Assembly: GCA_040743155.1 (NCBI GenBank)
Contig: JBFLJU010000001.1
Coordinates: forward strand, 1,364,001-1,428,000
Reading direction: 5' to 3'
From: Cycloclasticus sp.
Lineage (GTDB): Bacteria > Pseudomonadota > Gammaproteobacteria > Methylococcales > Cycloclasticaceae
DNA length: 64,000 nucleotides
The notes below the pieces were generated by a model. The model was not told where the DNA came from and searched no databases. It saw nothing but the letters and a program-made list of their open reading frames with translations. Shown here piece after piece: positions 28,294 to 37,662 of this stretch. Made by a program: the position numbers and the translations under genes. Position 1 is the stretch's first letter; each line of letters starts with the position of its first letter.

Positions 28294-29955
28294 ATGGACA
28301 GACCTTGGTTAAATAGTTATCCAGAAGGCATTAATGCCGATATAGATATCAACAAATACGCCTCCGTTGTTGAAATTTTTGAGCAAAGCGTTGAGCAATT
28401 TGCCAGCAGGCCTGCTTTTAGTAACTTCGGTAAAACGCTGACTTATGCTGAGTTTGAGTCCTCAACCAGAGCAGTCGCTAGCTACTTACAAAACAAACTA
28501 GGCTTAGAAAAAGGCGACCGCGTTGCGATTATGATGCCGAACCTGCTACAGAACCCTGTCTGTATTTTTGGCGTTCTTAGGGCTGGCTTAACGGTAGTCA
28601 ATACGAACCCACTATATACTGCGCGCGAATTACGTCACCAACTAAACGATTCTGGTGCTAAAGCCATTATTGTTGTTGAAAACTTCGCCAGCACCGTTCA
28701 AGAAGTTGTTGCTGATACCCAGCTTGAGCATATTATCGTCACCAAAATGGGCGATATGCTTGATTTTCCAAAATCAATGCTGATCAATCTAGTCGTTAAA
28801 TACGTTAAAAAAATGGTGCCCAGCTTTTCCTTAGCAAACGCCATTTCATTCAAGAATGTCTTATCTGAAGGTGCAAAACTAGAGTTTACTCATATTGCGC
28901 CAACACACGACGATATCGCATTTCTGCAATACACCGGCGGCACAACAGGGGTCTCTAAAGGCGCTATATTGACCCATAAAAATATGGTTGCCAATATGTT
29001 GCAAGCATCCGAATGGATAAAAAATGACGTTATCTTAGGCAACGAAATCGTTATCACCGCGCTACCGCTCTATCACATCTTTTCATTAACCGCTAACTGC
29101 CTCGTCTTTATGGAAGCTGGCGCAAAAAACATCTTAATTACCAACCCCAGAGATTTTGCAGGTTTTGTAAAAGAACTCAGTAGCATTCCTTTTACCGCCA
29201 TTACCGGTGTTAACACCTTATTCAACGCCCTTATCAATACCAAGGGCTTTAGTGACATTGACTTTTCTAAGCTTAAAATCACTCTTGGTGGCGGCATGTC
29301 GGTGCAACCGGCCGTGGCGGCGCAATGGAAGCAAATAACAGGTTGCACACTGGTTGAAGCCTTCGGCTTGACAGAAACATCGCCAGCGGTGTGTATCAAC
29401 CCTTTAAACCTTAAAGAATACAATGGCAGCATTGGCCTTCCTATTTCGTCAACATACTGCCAGCTAGTTGATGATAAAGGGCAGGTTATTACAGATGGCG
29501 AATCTGGTGAGCTATGCGTTAAAGGCCCACAAGTTATGCGAGGCTATTGGAATCGCCCAGAAGAAACGGCCAATGTTTTATCGGATGGTGGCTGGCTTAA
29601 AACAGGTGATGTTGCAAAAATGGATGGCAATGGTTTTTTCTACATAGTCGACCGGATAAAAGACATGATTTTAGTCTCTGGCTTTAACGTTTACCCCAAT
29701 GAAGTTGAAAATATTATCGTTGAACACGACGGTGTTCTTGAATGTGGTGTGATTGGTGTACCCGATGAAAAACGCGGCGAAGCCGTTAAAGCATTCGTCG
29801 TTAAAAAAGACGATTCCCTCAGCGAAGCTGATTTAATCGCCCACTGCAAAAAGAGTTTAACCGCTTATAAAACGCCTGACAAAATTGTCTTCATTCAAGA
29901 ACTACCTAAGACCAATGTTGGCAAGGTGTTAAGGCGCGAATTAAGATCGTTGTGA
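28294..29955 (+). CDS. fadD: Long-chain acyl-CoA synthetase FadD
   Basis: AMP-forming ligase that activates fatty acids with CoA at the inner membrane. I start it at ATG 28294: it has a strong ribosome binding site (AAAGGAAAG) 5 bp ahead, and MDRPWLNSYPEG aligns with the E. coli FadD start, giving 553 residues. The open frame extends 76 codons further upstream without homology. Motifs: P-loop YTGGTTGVSKGA, EAFGLTETSPAV, and GWLKTGDVAKMDGNGFFYIVDR continuing to the FACS signature. It is followed at 89 bp by the thiolase, so it likely belongs to the beta-oxidation cluster. Confidence 0.94.
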   Translation: MDRPWLNSYPEGINADIDINKYASVVEIFEQSVEQFASRPAFSNFGKTLTYAEFESSTRAVASYLQNKLGLEKGDRVAIMMPNLLQNPVCIFGVLRAGLTVVNTNPLYTARELRHQLNDSGAKAIIVVENFASTVQEVVADTQLEHIIVTKMGDMLDFPKSMLINLVVKYVKKMVPSFSLANAISFKNVLSEGAKLEFTHIAPTHDDIAFLQYTGGTTGVSKGAILTHKNMVANMLQASEWIKNDVILGNEIVITALPLYHIFSLTANCLVFMEAGAKNILITNPRDFAGFVKELSSIPFTAITGVNTLFNALINTKGFSDIDFSKLKITLGGGMSVQPAVAAQWKQITGCTLVEAFGLTETSPAVCINPLNLKEYNGSIGLPISSTYCQLVDDKGQVITDGESGELCVKGPQVMRGYWNRPEETANVLSDGGWLKTGDVAKMDGNGFFYIVDRIKDMILVSGFNVYPNEVENIIVEHDGVLECGVIGVPDEKRGEAVKAFVVKKDDSLSEADLIAHCKKSLTAYKTPDKIVFIQELPKTNVGKVLRRELRSL

Positions 29956-30044
29956 CATCGCAAAAACATTGAATCAACTCAATGAGATTCACCGTGCAAG
30001 CACACAGTCACTTAACAAAGAATTAGCAATCAAATGGAGTTAAC

Positions 30045-31181
30045 ATGAAAAACGTCGTCATTGCAGCTTACGCAAGATCCCCTCAAACATTTGCACACAA
30101 AGGTGCTTTAGCGACCGTTAGGCCGGATGACATGGCCGCACAAGTGATCGCCAGTCTAGTGACAAAGACAGGCATCGACCCAAACACTCTTGAAGACCTT
30201 ATCATGGGCTGCGCATTCCCTGAAGGCGAGCAAGGTTTTAATATCGCTAGGCTTGCTGGTTTAATGGCCGGGCTTCCACAATCCATTGCAGCGACCACGG
30301 TTAATCGCTTTTGTGGCTCATCAATGCAAGCCATACATATGGCCGCGGGTGCCATCCAAATGGATGCAGGCGAGGCTTTTATCTGTGCCGGCGTTGAATC
30401 CATGAGCCGTATCCCTATGGGTGGTTATAACCCTATGCCAAGCCCCGAGCTATATAAATCTCTCCCCGCCGCTTACATCAGTATGGGCGAAACCGCTGAG
30501 AACGTCGCAAAACAATACAAGCTTACGCGTCAACAGCAAGATGAATTCGCCATTATTAGCCAACAAAAAGCCATTTCTGCTCAACAGCAGGGCTATTTCA
30601 CTGATGAAATCGTGCCTATCGTTACCCGAACCGGCACAGTCAATGTGGATGGTTGCCTACGCCCCAGCACCACATCAGACGATTTAGCAGGCTTGAAACC
30701 GGCTTTCCTAGCCAATGGCACGGTAACAGCCGCCACTTCATCGCCTTTAACTGATGGCGCATCCGCCACACTGGTTTGCAGTGAAGAATATGCAAAACAA
30801 AACGGCTTATCGCCTTTAGCACGTATTAAGAGTATTGCGGTAGCAGGTTGCGCACCAGAAACGATGGGCCTTGGCCCCATTGCCGCGACAAAAAAAGCCT
30901 TATTACGCGCCTCATTGAGCATCAAGGATATCGACATTATCGAGATTAACGAAGCCTTTGCCAGTCAATCCATTGCCTGCATTCAAGACTTAGGCATCCC
31001 AATGGAACGCGTGAATTTAGACGGTGGCGCCATAGCTTTAGGTCATCCCCTTGGCGCTACAGGTGCTCGTATTACGGGAAAAGCAGCTTCTTTATTAACA
31101 CGTGAAAACAAACAATACGCATTAGCAACCCAGTGCATCGGCGGCGGTCAAGGCATCGCAACGATATTGGAGTCTATCTAA
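30045..31181 (+). CDS. fadA: Acetyl-CoA C-acyltransferase (3-ketoacyl-CoA thiolase)
   Basis: Final step of beta-oxidation: thiolytic cleavage of 3-ketoacyl-CoA. The nucleophilic cysteine is in VNRFCGSSMQAIH (about residue 90), the catalytic histidine in GGAIALGHPLGATGAR and the second cysteine in TQCIGGGQG near the C-terminus. 378 residues. A TGGAG precedes the ATG. Its TAA shares its last base with the ATG of the next gene (TAATG), which couples it to the HAD/crotonase fusion. Confidence 0.95.
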   Translation: MKNVVIAAYARSPQTFAHKGALATVRPDDMAAQVIASLVTKTGIDPNTLEDLIMGCAFPEGEQGFNIARLAGLMAGLPQSIAATTVNRFCGSSMQAIHMAAGAIQMDAGEAFICAGVESMSRIPMGGYNPMPSPELYKSLPAAYISMGETAENVAKQYKLTRQQQDEFAIISQQKAISAQQQGYFTDEIVPIVTRTGTVNVDGCLRPSTTSDDLAGLKPAFLANGTVTAATSSPLTDGASATLVCSEEYAKQNGLSPLARIKSIAVAGCAPETMGLGPIAATKKALLRASLSIKDIDIIEINEAFASQSIACIQDLGIPMERVNLDGGAIALGHPLGATGARITGKAASLLTRENKQYALATQCIGGGQGIATILESI

Positions 31182-33505
31182 TGAACATTGAACGCGTTGC
31201 CGTGATTGGCGCTGGCGTAATGGGCAGCGGTATCGCCGCGCAAATTGCCAATGCAAGCAAAAAGGTTTTGTTATTAGACATCGTGCCTGACGGCGCTACA
31301 AATAGAAATATTATCGCTGAAAGCGCTATTCAAAAGTTACTAAAAGTTAAGCCTGCCGCTTTAATGCATAAACGTAACGCCAAACATATTACGCCTGGCA
31401 ACCTAGAAGACCATCTAGCTGAGTTGGCGGATGTTGACTGGATTATCGAGGTCATCATTGAGCGGCTTGACTTAAAACAGGCGCTTTATAAAAAAATTGA
31501 TCGCGTTCGAAAACCAAACAGTATTATTTCGTCGAACACCTCAACTTTACCGCTGGCTGACTTAACGGCAGGCATGCCCGACAGTTTTACCAGCAATTTT
31601 TTAATTACTCATTTTTTTAACCCACCGCGCTACATGCGTTTAATGGAAATCGTTCAAGGCCCTAATACGCGCCAAGAATCGGTTGATACTCTTGACTATT
31701 TTTGCGATCACCACCTTGGGAAAGGCGTCGTAAAATGTAACGACACACCCGGCTTTATTGCTAACAGAATTGGGGCTTATTGGATGCAAACGGCGCTGCT
31801 TGAAGCCATCCGTTTGCGGTTAACTATTGATGAGGCTGATGCTCTATGTGGCAAACCAATGGGTATACCAAAAACGGGAGTTTTCGGTTTAATGGATTTG
31901 GTTGGTATCGATATTATGCCTCATATATTGGCGTCTATGACTCACTCATTACCCGAAGCAGATGCTTTTCACGAACAGGCCGTTATCCCAGATCTTGTCA
32001 CGAAAATGATTGATGATGGCTACATCGGCCGTAAGGGAAAAGGTGGTTTTTACCGACTCAATAAAGAAAATGGCAAAAAAGTTAAGGAATCCATCGATTT
32101 AAAAACCGGCAAATATGCGCCTAGTCAAAAAGCCTCCTTAGCTTGCTTAGCACCATCCACAGCGAAAGATTTGCGTAAATTAGTCAGCTTTGATGACAAA
32201 GGAGGTAGTTTTGTTTGGTCGGTGTTATCAAAAACACTCCATTATTCTGCCGGATTAATTCCAGAAATCGCCGCTAGCATTGATGCTATCGACCGCGCTA
32301 TGAGGCTCGGCTACAACTGGAAATACGGGCCTTTTGAGCTGATAGATAAACTCGGCGTTGAGTGGTTTATCGATAAACTCAATGCAAACGGGCTGCCTAT
32401 CCCTCCCATTCTGGCGGAGGCTAAAGGCCAACCGCTGTATCGGATTCACAATAAACAACGCCAATGCCTAGATTTAAAGGGCAAATATCAAACCCTAACG
32501 CGCGAAAATGGTGTTTTGTTATTAGCCGATATCAAGCAAAATCAACAACCCATTAAGCATAATCCATCCGCCAGCTTGTGGGATATTGGCGATGCTGTTT
32601 TGTGCCTAGAATTTCATAGCAAAATGAATTCAATTGACCCCGATATACTAGGGATGATTGATATCGCTATTGCAATCATTCCAACCAAATATAAAGCCTT
32701 AGTGTTATATAACGAAGCTGACAACTATTCTGTTGGGGCCAATATTGGCTTGGCATTATTCGCCGCTAATGTTGCAGCTTGGCCGCAAATAGAGGCGATG
32801 GTGAAGTCGGGTCAAGACACATACAAAGCTATGAAACACAGCCCTTTCCCCGTTGTTGGCGCACCCGCTGGGATGGCCTTAGGTGGAGGCTGTGAAAGTT
32901 TACTCCATTGTGATGCCATTCAAGCACATGCCGAATCATACATTGGATTAGTTGAAGCCGGAGTCGGTCTTATTCCCTCATGGGGCGGCAGTAAAGAAAT
33001 GCTCACTCGCTGGATGCTAAACCCAAAACGCCCGAAAGGGCCTATGCCCGCTATCAGCAAAGCTTTTGAACTGATTAGTACAGCAAGCGTATCCACTTCA
33101 GCTGACGAAGCCAAAAGCCATCTGTTTCTGGCACCGTCAGATGGCATTACGATGAACCGTGAACGTTTATTATTCGACGCCAAAAACAAAGCCTTACAAC
33201 TGGCCGCTGAGTATATACCTCCTGAACGCAACAATATTTCATTACCCGGTCCTACCGCTAGCACTGCACTCAACTTAGCCGTTGACAGTTTTGTAAAATC
33301 GGGCAAAGCCACTTCATACGATGCCGTCGTTGCGAATCAGCTTGCCATGGTATTGACTGGCGATGAAACAGATATTTCAGAATTGCATTCAGAAGATGAT
33401 TTGCTGTCATTAGAGCGTAAGGCTTTTATGACATTGATAAAACAACACAAAACACTCGACCGAGTTCAACATACGCTTGAAACTGGAAAACCTTTAAGGA
33501 ATTAA
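31181..33505 (+). CDS. 3-hydroxyacyl-CoA dehydrogenase / enoyl-CoA hydratase fusion, FadN order
   Basis: Bifunctional beta-oxidation enzyme. I start it at ATG 31181 (774 residues), overlapping the thiolase stop; the open frame runs 16 codons further up into the thiolase gene. Order is the reverse of E. coli FadB: the dehydrogenase comes first (Rossmann IGAGVMGSGIAAQIA, NTSTLPL, catalytic His in LITHFFNPPRYM near 145) and the crotonase domain last (about 480-700). The latter keeps its oxyanion segment SVGANIG and both glutamates (GMALGGGCESL and GLVEAGVGLIPSWGG). This order is that of Bacillus FadN and many proteobacterial paralogues. Three bases separate it from the acyl-CoA dehydrogenase. 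Confidence 0.93.
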   Translation: MNIERVAVIGAGVMGSGIAAQIANASKKVLLLDIVPDGATNRNIIAESAIQKLLKVKPAALMHKRNAKHITPGNLEDHLAELADVDWIIEVIIERLDLKQALYKKIDRVRKPNSIISSNTSTLPLADLTAGMPDSFTSNFLITHFFNPPRYMRLMEIVQGPNTRQESVDTLDYFCDHHLGKGVVKCNDTPGFIANRIGAYWMQTALLEAIRLRLTIDEADALCGKPMGIPKTGVFGLMDLVGIDIMPHILASMTHSLPEADAFHEQAVIPDLVTKMIDDGYIGRKGKGGFYRLNKENGKKVKESIDLKTGKYAPSQKASLACLAPSTAKDLRKLVSFDDKGGSFVWSVLSKTLHYSAGLIPEIAASIDAIDRAMRLGYNWKYGPFELIDKLGVEWFIDKLNANGLPIPPILAEAKGQPLYRIHNKQRQCLDLKGKYQTLTRENGVLLLADIKQNQQPIKHNPSASLWDIGDAVLCLEFHSKMNSIDPDILGMIDIAIAIIPTKYKALVLYNEADNYSVGANIGLALFAANVAAWPQIEAMVKSGQDTYKAMKHSPFPVVGAPAGMALGGGCESLLHCDAIQAHAESYIGLVEAGVGLIPSWGGSKEMLTRWMLNPKRPKGPMPAISKAFELISTASVSTSADEAKSHLFLAPSDGITMNRERLLFDAKNKALQLAAEYIPPERNNISLPGPTASTALNLAVDSFVKSGKATSYDAVVANQLAMVLTGDETDISELHSEDDLLSLERKAFMTLIKQHKTLDRVQHTLETGKPLRN

Positions 33506-33507
33506 GT

Positions 33508-35292
33508 ATGGCTACTTTAAAAGCGCCGGTTGATGATATTAACTACCTAGTGCATGAGTTTTTAAATACCTCTGAACTAGACAGCATCCCCATGTTCGCT
33601 AATATGACAGCCGATCTCACGGCTGCTATTTTTGAAGAAGCCGGCAAAGTGAGCGAGACCTTATTATTTCCGCTTAATAGATCCGGTGACGAAGAAGGTT
33701 GTTCATTTAAAGACGGTATCGTCACAACACCTAAGGGGTTTAAGCAGGCTTACCAAGAGATGACGGCCGCTGGTTGGGGCAATTTAACCTGTAAAGCAGA
33801 ATACGGCGGACAAGGCTTGCCTCATTACATTGCGAATGCAGTCGATGAAATGCTTATTTCAGGCAATATGTCATTCACAATGTATATGGGGTTGACTCTA
33901 GGCGCCTATAACGCGATTGAGCAATTTGCCAGCGAAGAGCTAAAAGCCAAATTTCTGCCCAATATGGTCTCAGGAAAGTGGAGCGGCACCATGTGTCTAA
34001 CTGAACCTCAATGCGGCACTGACTTAGGGCTCATCCGAACTAAAGCCATTCATCAAGAAGATGGAAGCTATGCCATTACTGGTAGCAAAATATTTATTTC
34101 AGCTGGCGAACACGACTTGACCGAAAATATTATTCATCTTGTATTAGCACGAACTCCCGATGCACCAGAGGGCATTAAAGGTATTAGTTTATTTCTTGTC
34201 CCGAAAATCAATATCGATATCAATGGCACGTTAAGCAACTCAAACAGCACTGTTTGTAGTGGTATAGAGCACAAAATGGGCATCAAGGCATCGTCTACAT
34301 GCGCAATGGAATTTGAAGGCTCCAATGGATACCTGATTGGTGATCTAAACAAAGGCATGAAAGCTATGTTTATCATGATGAACAGTGCCCGTATTCATGT
34401 GGGAATTCAAGGTTTAGCACTCGCACACGCCTCATATTGTGGCGCTGTAGACTACGCAAAAGAACGCACCCAAGGACGTGCACTTTCGGGTGATAAATAC
34501 CCTGATCAGCCTGCTGACCCACTCATCGTTCACCCAGATGTAAGACGGATGTTAATGACAATGAAAGCATATACCGAAGGTGCTCGAGCATTCAGCCTTT
34601 GGTTATCGTTTAAACTTGATCTATCACATAACGCTGTTAATTCTTTACATCGCCAAGAAGCGAATGAACTGGTCTCCTTACTCACCCCCGTCATGAAATC
34701 GTTTCTAACCGATATTGGCGAAATAACGACTAGCCTTGGTATGCAAGTCTATGGAGGTCACGGCTACATTCGTGAAAATGGTATGGAACAATACCTACGT
34801 GACGCGAGAATAAGTAAAATTTACGAAGGTACTAACGGTATCCAAGCATTGGATTTAGTGGGCCGTAAACTGCCGGCTCATATGGGCAAATACTTACGCC
34901 ACTTTTTTCATCCATTATCAGAATTCCTCGAACAACATTCAGAGGACGAACGTATGTCGGCATACATTCAACCCTTAGCAAAATCTTTTTCAAGACTTCA
35001 AATGGCTACGCTTTTTATTGCACAAAAAGGCTTATCCAACCCTGATGAAGCCGGTGCCGCTGCAAGCGACTACCTTAATTTATTTGGACTAGTTGCCCTA
35101 GCTTATATGTGGGCTTCAATGGCAGAGCAAGCTCTCAATAGAAAAGGCAATATGCCCGACGAATTTTATGATGGCAAACTAACAACAGGTCTGTTTTATA
35201 TGCAACGCTTGTTACCACAATCAGGTTCGTTACTGTCTAACATTATGTCTGGCTGCGACAGCACGATGAGTTTAAAAGATAGTCAGTTTTAG
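33508..35292 (+). CDS. Acyl-CoA dehydrogenase
   Basis: FAD enzyme that makes the first double bond of beta-oxidation. The 594 residues comprise a short N-terminal extension typical of the long proteobacterial group, the helical N-domain, the beta middle domain (MCLTEPQCGTDLG, about 165; GSKIFISAGEHDL), the helical C-domain with the catalytic Glu in ISKIYEGTNGIQALDL (about 440), and an extra C-terminal helical domain. It closes the thiolase - fusion - dehydrogenase set and is followed by a terminator. The chain-length preference is not visible. Confidence 0.94.
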   Translation: MATLKAPVDDINYLVHEFLNTSELDSIPMFANMTADLTAAIFEEAGKVSETLLFPLNRSGDEEGCSFKDGIVTTPKGFKQAYQEMTAAGWGNLTCKAEYGGQGLPHYIANAVDEMLISGNMSFTMYMGLTLGAYNAIEQFASEELKAKFLPNMVSGKWSGTMCLTEPQCGTDLGLIRTKAIHQEDGSYAITGSKIFISAGEHDLTENIIHLVLARTPDAPEGIKGISLFLVPKINIDINGTLSNSNSTVCSGIEHKMGIKASSTCAMEFEGSNGYLIGDLNKGMKAMFIMMNSARIHVGIQGLALAHASYCGAVDYAKERTQGRALSGDKYPDQPADPLIVHPDVRRMLMTMKAYTEGARAFSLWLSFKLDLSHNAVNSLHRQEANELVSLLTPVMKSFLTDIGEITTSLGMQVYGGHGYIRENGMEQYLRDARISKIYEGTNGIQALDLVGRKLPAHMGKYLRHFFHPLSEFLEQHSEDERMSAYIQPLAKSFSRLQMATLFIAQKGLSNPDEAGAAASDYLNLFGLVALAYMWASMAEQALNRKGNMPDEFYDGKLTTGLFYMQRLLPQSGSLLSNIMSGCDSTMSLKDSQF

Positions 35293-35304
35293 CCACATCG
35301 ACAT

Positions 35305-35333
35305 AAAAAAGCCCTGATTAATCAGGGCTTTTT
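35305..35333. terminator. Bidirectional terminator between the beta-oxidation genes and comEA
   Basis: AAAGCCCTGAT pairs with ATCAGGGCTTT around a two-base loop, flanked by A6 on one side and T5 on the other, so it can end transcripts from either side: the plus-strand acyl-CoA dehydrogenase gene and the minus-strand comEA. Confidence 0.88.
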
Positions 35334-35344
35334 ATAATGATTCG

Positions 35345-35614
35345 TTATGACGACTTAACGTCTAATTGAATGCTCTCACGGTTTTTATCAACCGTTGCTG
35401 CACCAATCCCCTTTATTTTGGTAAGCTCTTTCAAGTTTTTAAAGGCACCATGCTTTTCACGATAAAGAACAATAGCCCCTGCTTTAGCTGGCCCAATTCC
35501 CTTAAGTTCTTTTGCTATTTCTTCAGCCGTTGCCGTATTAACATTAACAGCCAATGTTGACATTGAAAAGCTCAGACAAACCAACGAAGCAACCAACATA
35601 ATAATCTTTTTCAT
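35345..35614 (-). CDS. Secreted ComEA-like helix-hairpin-helix protein
   Basis: Small (89 residues) periplasmic DNA-binding-type protein. A signal peptide (MKKIIMLVASLVCLSFSMSTLAV, cleavage after about residue 22) is followed by tandem helix-hairpin-helix motifs: VNVNTATAEEIAKELKGIGPAKAGAIV and LKELTKIKGIGAATVDK. It has the same build as ComEA-related proteins that pull DNA into the periplasm during natural transformation, but such short forms are widespread and often uncharacterised. It is the last gene after lapB, 130 bp away. No other competence gene is in the window. Confidence 0.85.
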   Translation of the reverse strand: MKKIIMLVASLVCLSFSMSTLAVNVNTATAEEIAKELKGIGPAKAGAIVLYREKHGAFKNLKELTKIKGIGAATVDKNRESIQLDVKSS

Positions 35615-35744
35615 AAATGTCCCTATTTATTAATTAATTGAATATCCGTACTTAGTAACGCTTCTTTACTATGGATAAGTCAACTGGCGGGGTCAATACG
35701 CTTATGCCTAAATCACCGTAAGAAAATGCTGACACCTGGAGTCG

Positions 35745-36887
35745 CTATAGTAAAACAGGCTCAATAACTCCCCATTCTTTACAGCTTGGGCAACACCAGT
35801 TTAAGTCAACAGAGGTAAAACCGCATTGCTTACATTGAAAACCGGATGATTCATCCTCAAGCTGTTTAATGATATTACACAAAAAAACAGATTCGGTACC
35901 CTCTGGCTCACCAGCATCTACTTGCGCATACAATTTCAAATAGCTTTTGCTCGGGTGTTCCAATAACTTTTTATACATAAAAGCCGATGCTTCAGCTGCT
36001 CCTCTTTGCTTGAGCAATACATCCATAAAACGACTGATAACAATGGTAGATTCATTAGCCGACTGAAGGTTAGCAAGAAACTCAAACTTTTGCTTAGGCT
36101 TATCCAACTCATCAAAGCAGGTAAGAATCAAATCGATAAACACGGGAATAAATCGAACATCTTGATCCATAATTTTCATTAAGAATTTTAATGCCTGCTT
36201 ATATCCACGCGTTGTTATAGCCATCTCGGCATTAATAAGGTTAGCCCTAACGCATATAGGATCTATTTTAAGTGCTTTTCTTAAATGATTTTTTGTAATG
36301 CTGGTGTCAGAATCATCTTTGTAAAAAAGTGCTGCCTCGCAGTGCAAATGCGACAACAATGAAGTCTGTTTATACAGGTCAATTGATTCTAATTTTTCTG
36401 CATATTCGATTGCACTTAACCACTCTTTTTCTTGCTGATAAACAGACAATAATTGCCGAATGACATTAACCTTATGCAAATTACCTTTTTCAAGCTCAAG
36501 AAAGATACTTTCTGCTCGATCAAGCAAACCAGCACGCATATAGTCGAGACCCAACTCATTTAAAAGGCCCGCTCTAGTTGTATGATTAATTTGTGGGCGA
36601 GCAATCAAGTTTTGGTGCAAGCGTATTGCTTTTTCAACCTCTCCACGTTGCCGGAATAAGGTGCCAAGAGCCAAATGTACTTCAATCGTCTCATCGTCAA
36701 CTTCCAACAAGTCAATAAAGACATCGATAGCTTTATCCGGCTGCTCGTTTAATAGGTAATTTAGCCCTTTAAAATAACCTTCGTGTTCATTAAGAGGCTT
36801 TTCCGCTTTCGCTTTATAGTGTCTAGAGGCAACATACCATCCACTGGCTGCTGCAACTGGTAGCAGCATTATTGCAATTTCAAACAT
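35745..36887 (-). CDS. lapB: Lipopolysaccharide assembly protein LapB (YciM)
   Basis: Inner-membrane adaptor that helps FtsH degrade LpxC and so sets the rate of lipopolysaccharide synthesis. One N-terminal membrane helix is followed by a run of TPR repeats (about 35-330) and a C-terminal rubredoxin-like metal site with two cysteine pairs (CKQCG...CCPSCKEWG). 380 residues, typical. It is directly behind lapA with no gap. Confidence 0.94.
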   Translation of the reverse strand: MFEIAIMLLPVAAASGWYVASRHYKAKAEKPLNEHEGYFKGLNYLLNEQPDKAIDVFIDLLEVDDETIEVHLALGTLFRQRGEVEKAIRLHQNLIARPQINHTTRAGLLNELGLDYMRAGLLDRAESIFLELEKGNLHKVNVIRQLLSVYQQEKEWLSAIEYAEKLESIDLYKQTSLLSHLHCEAALFYKDDSDTSITKNHLRKALKIDPICVRANLINAEMAITTRGYKQALKFLMKIMDQDVRFIPVFIDLILTCFDELDKPKQKFEFLANLQSANESTIVISRFMDVLLKQRGAAEASAFMYKKLLEHPSKSYLKLYAQVDAGEPEGTESVFLCNIIKQLEDESSGFQCKQCGFTSVDLNWCCPSCKEWGVIEPVLL

Positions 36888-37178
36888 TTAGTTTATGCGT
36901 TTTGCTGGATAAGTTCTTAGGTTGGAAACTTCTTTTTTAGTGATAGCAGCTTCTTTAGATAACGCTGAGTAACGTTGACGTAGGACTAAGTTACTCCAAA
37001 CTTTAGCCATCAAGCCAATCAACGTACCTAAAATAAAAGCCGTAAGAAGCGCAAAGGACAACGGCATTTCAAGCCAGCCATAGTAATAATTAATTTGTAT
37101 CGGCGCAGAATTCAAAATTGACAATACAAAGCCAACAACTAGAATTACTACAAACAACAATAGGTATAAAAATCTCAT
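36888..37178 (-). CDS. lapA: Lipopolysaccharide assembly protein LapA (YciS)
   Basis: Partner of LapB in the inner membrane. 96 residues with two hydrophobic helices (about 2-22 and 42-64) and a C-terminal cytoplasmic tail that is basic and probably coiled coil. The motif NSAPIQINYYYGWLEMPLSFALL between and into the second helix is characteristic. The gene follows ihfB, as in Pseudomonas. Confidence 0.9.
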   Translation of the reverse strand: MRFLYLLLFVVILVVGFVLSILNSAPIQINYYYGWLEMPLSFALLTAFILGTLIGLMAKVWSNLVLRQRYSALSKEAAITKKEVSNLRTYPAKRIN

Positions 37179-37271
37179 ATTAACCTTCTAAAGCTTTAGA
37201 CATCATGTCAGTAAGTCACTTTCATGTTCGATTATAACAAGCCCCCGTATAATTAGGACTTTTCTTAAAGC

Positions 37272-37302
37272 AAAAAAAAGCCCCTTTAAAGGGGCTTTTT
37301 TT
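37272..37302. terminator. Terminator after ihfB
   Basis: AAGCCCCTTT pairs with AAAGGGGCTT, with A and T tracts outside (37272-37279 and 37296-37302). It touches the ihfB stop codon. The symmetrical tracts allow function in both directions. Confidence 0.88.
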
Positions 37303-37603
37303 ATTTAATTCTGTATCGTTCTTTCGCTTCATCAACCCGTATTCTTAACTCTTTCCCCGGCTTAAAGTGGGGCACATACTTTCCTGATAACGCGACTGAC
37401 TCACCATTTTTCGGATTTCTTCCAACCCTTGGCGGTCGATAGTGCAGTGAAAAGCTACCAAACCCTCTAATCTCAATCCTTTCGCCAGAAGATAGCGCCC
37501 TACTCATTCTCTCGAGAATACACTTAACTGCTAACTCAACATCTTTATAAGGAAGATGGACCTGCTGATCTGCTAATTTTTCTATTAATTCTGATTTAGT
37601 CAC
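37301..37603 (-). CDS. ihfB: Integration host factor beta subunit
   Basis: DNA-bending protein that works as a heterodimer with IhfA; it also assists sigma-54 promoters such as that of flrBC. 100 residues with the HU/IHF signature [21 protein letters not shown] (about 46-66), which contains the beta-arm proline used for intercalation. It follows rpsA at 59 bp, as in most gammaproteobacteria. A strong hairpin lies in that gap. Confidence 0.97.
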   Translation of the reverse strand: MTKSELIEKLADQQVHLPYKDVELAVKCILERMSRALSSGERIEIRGFGSFSLHYRPPRVGRNPKNGESVALSGKYVPHFKPGKELRIRVDEAKERYRIK

Positions 37604-37624
37604 ATAGTCACCTTAAATTGGATC

Positions 37625-37652
37625 TAGGTGGGAAGTTGAATTCCCACCTAGC
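37625..37652 (-). promoter_or_regulatory. 11-bp perfect hairpin between rpsA and ihfB
   Basis: CTAGGTGGGAA pairs with TTCCCACCTAG around a six-base loop. On the minus strand it is followed by ATCCAATTTAAGG with no T tract, so it is not a standard terminator. It is better placed as an mRNA end-protecting, processing or attenuating structure that uncouples rpsA from ihfB. Confidence 0.6.
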
Positions 37653-37662
37653 TCCAAACAGT

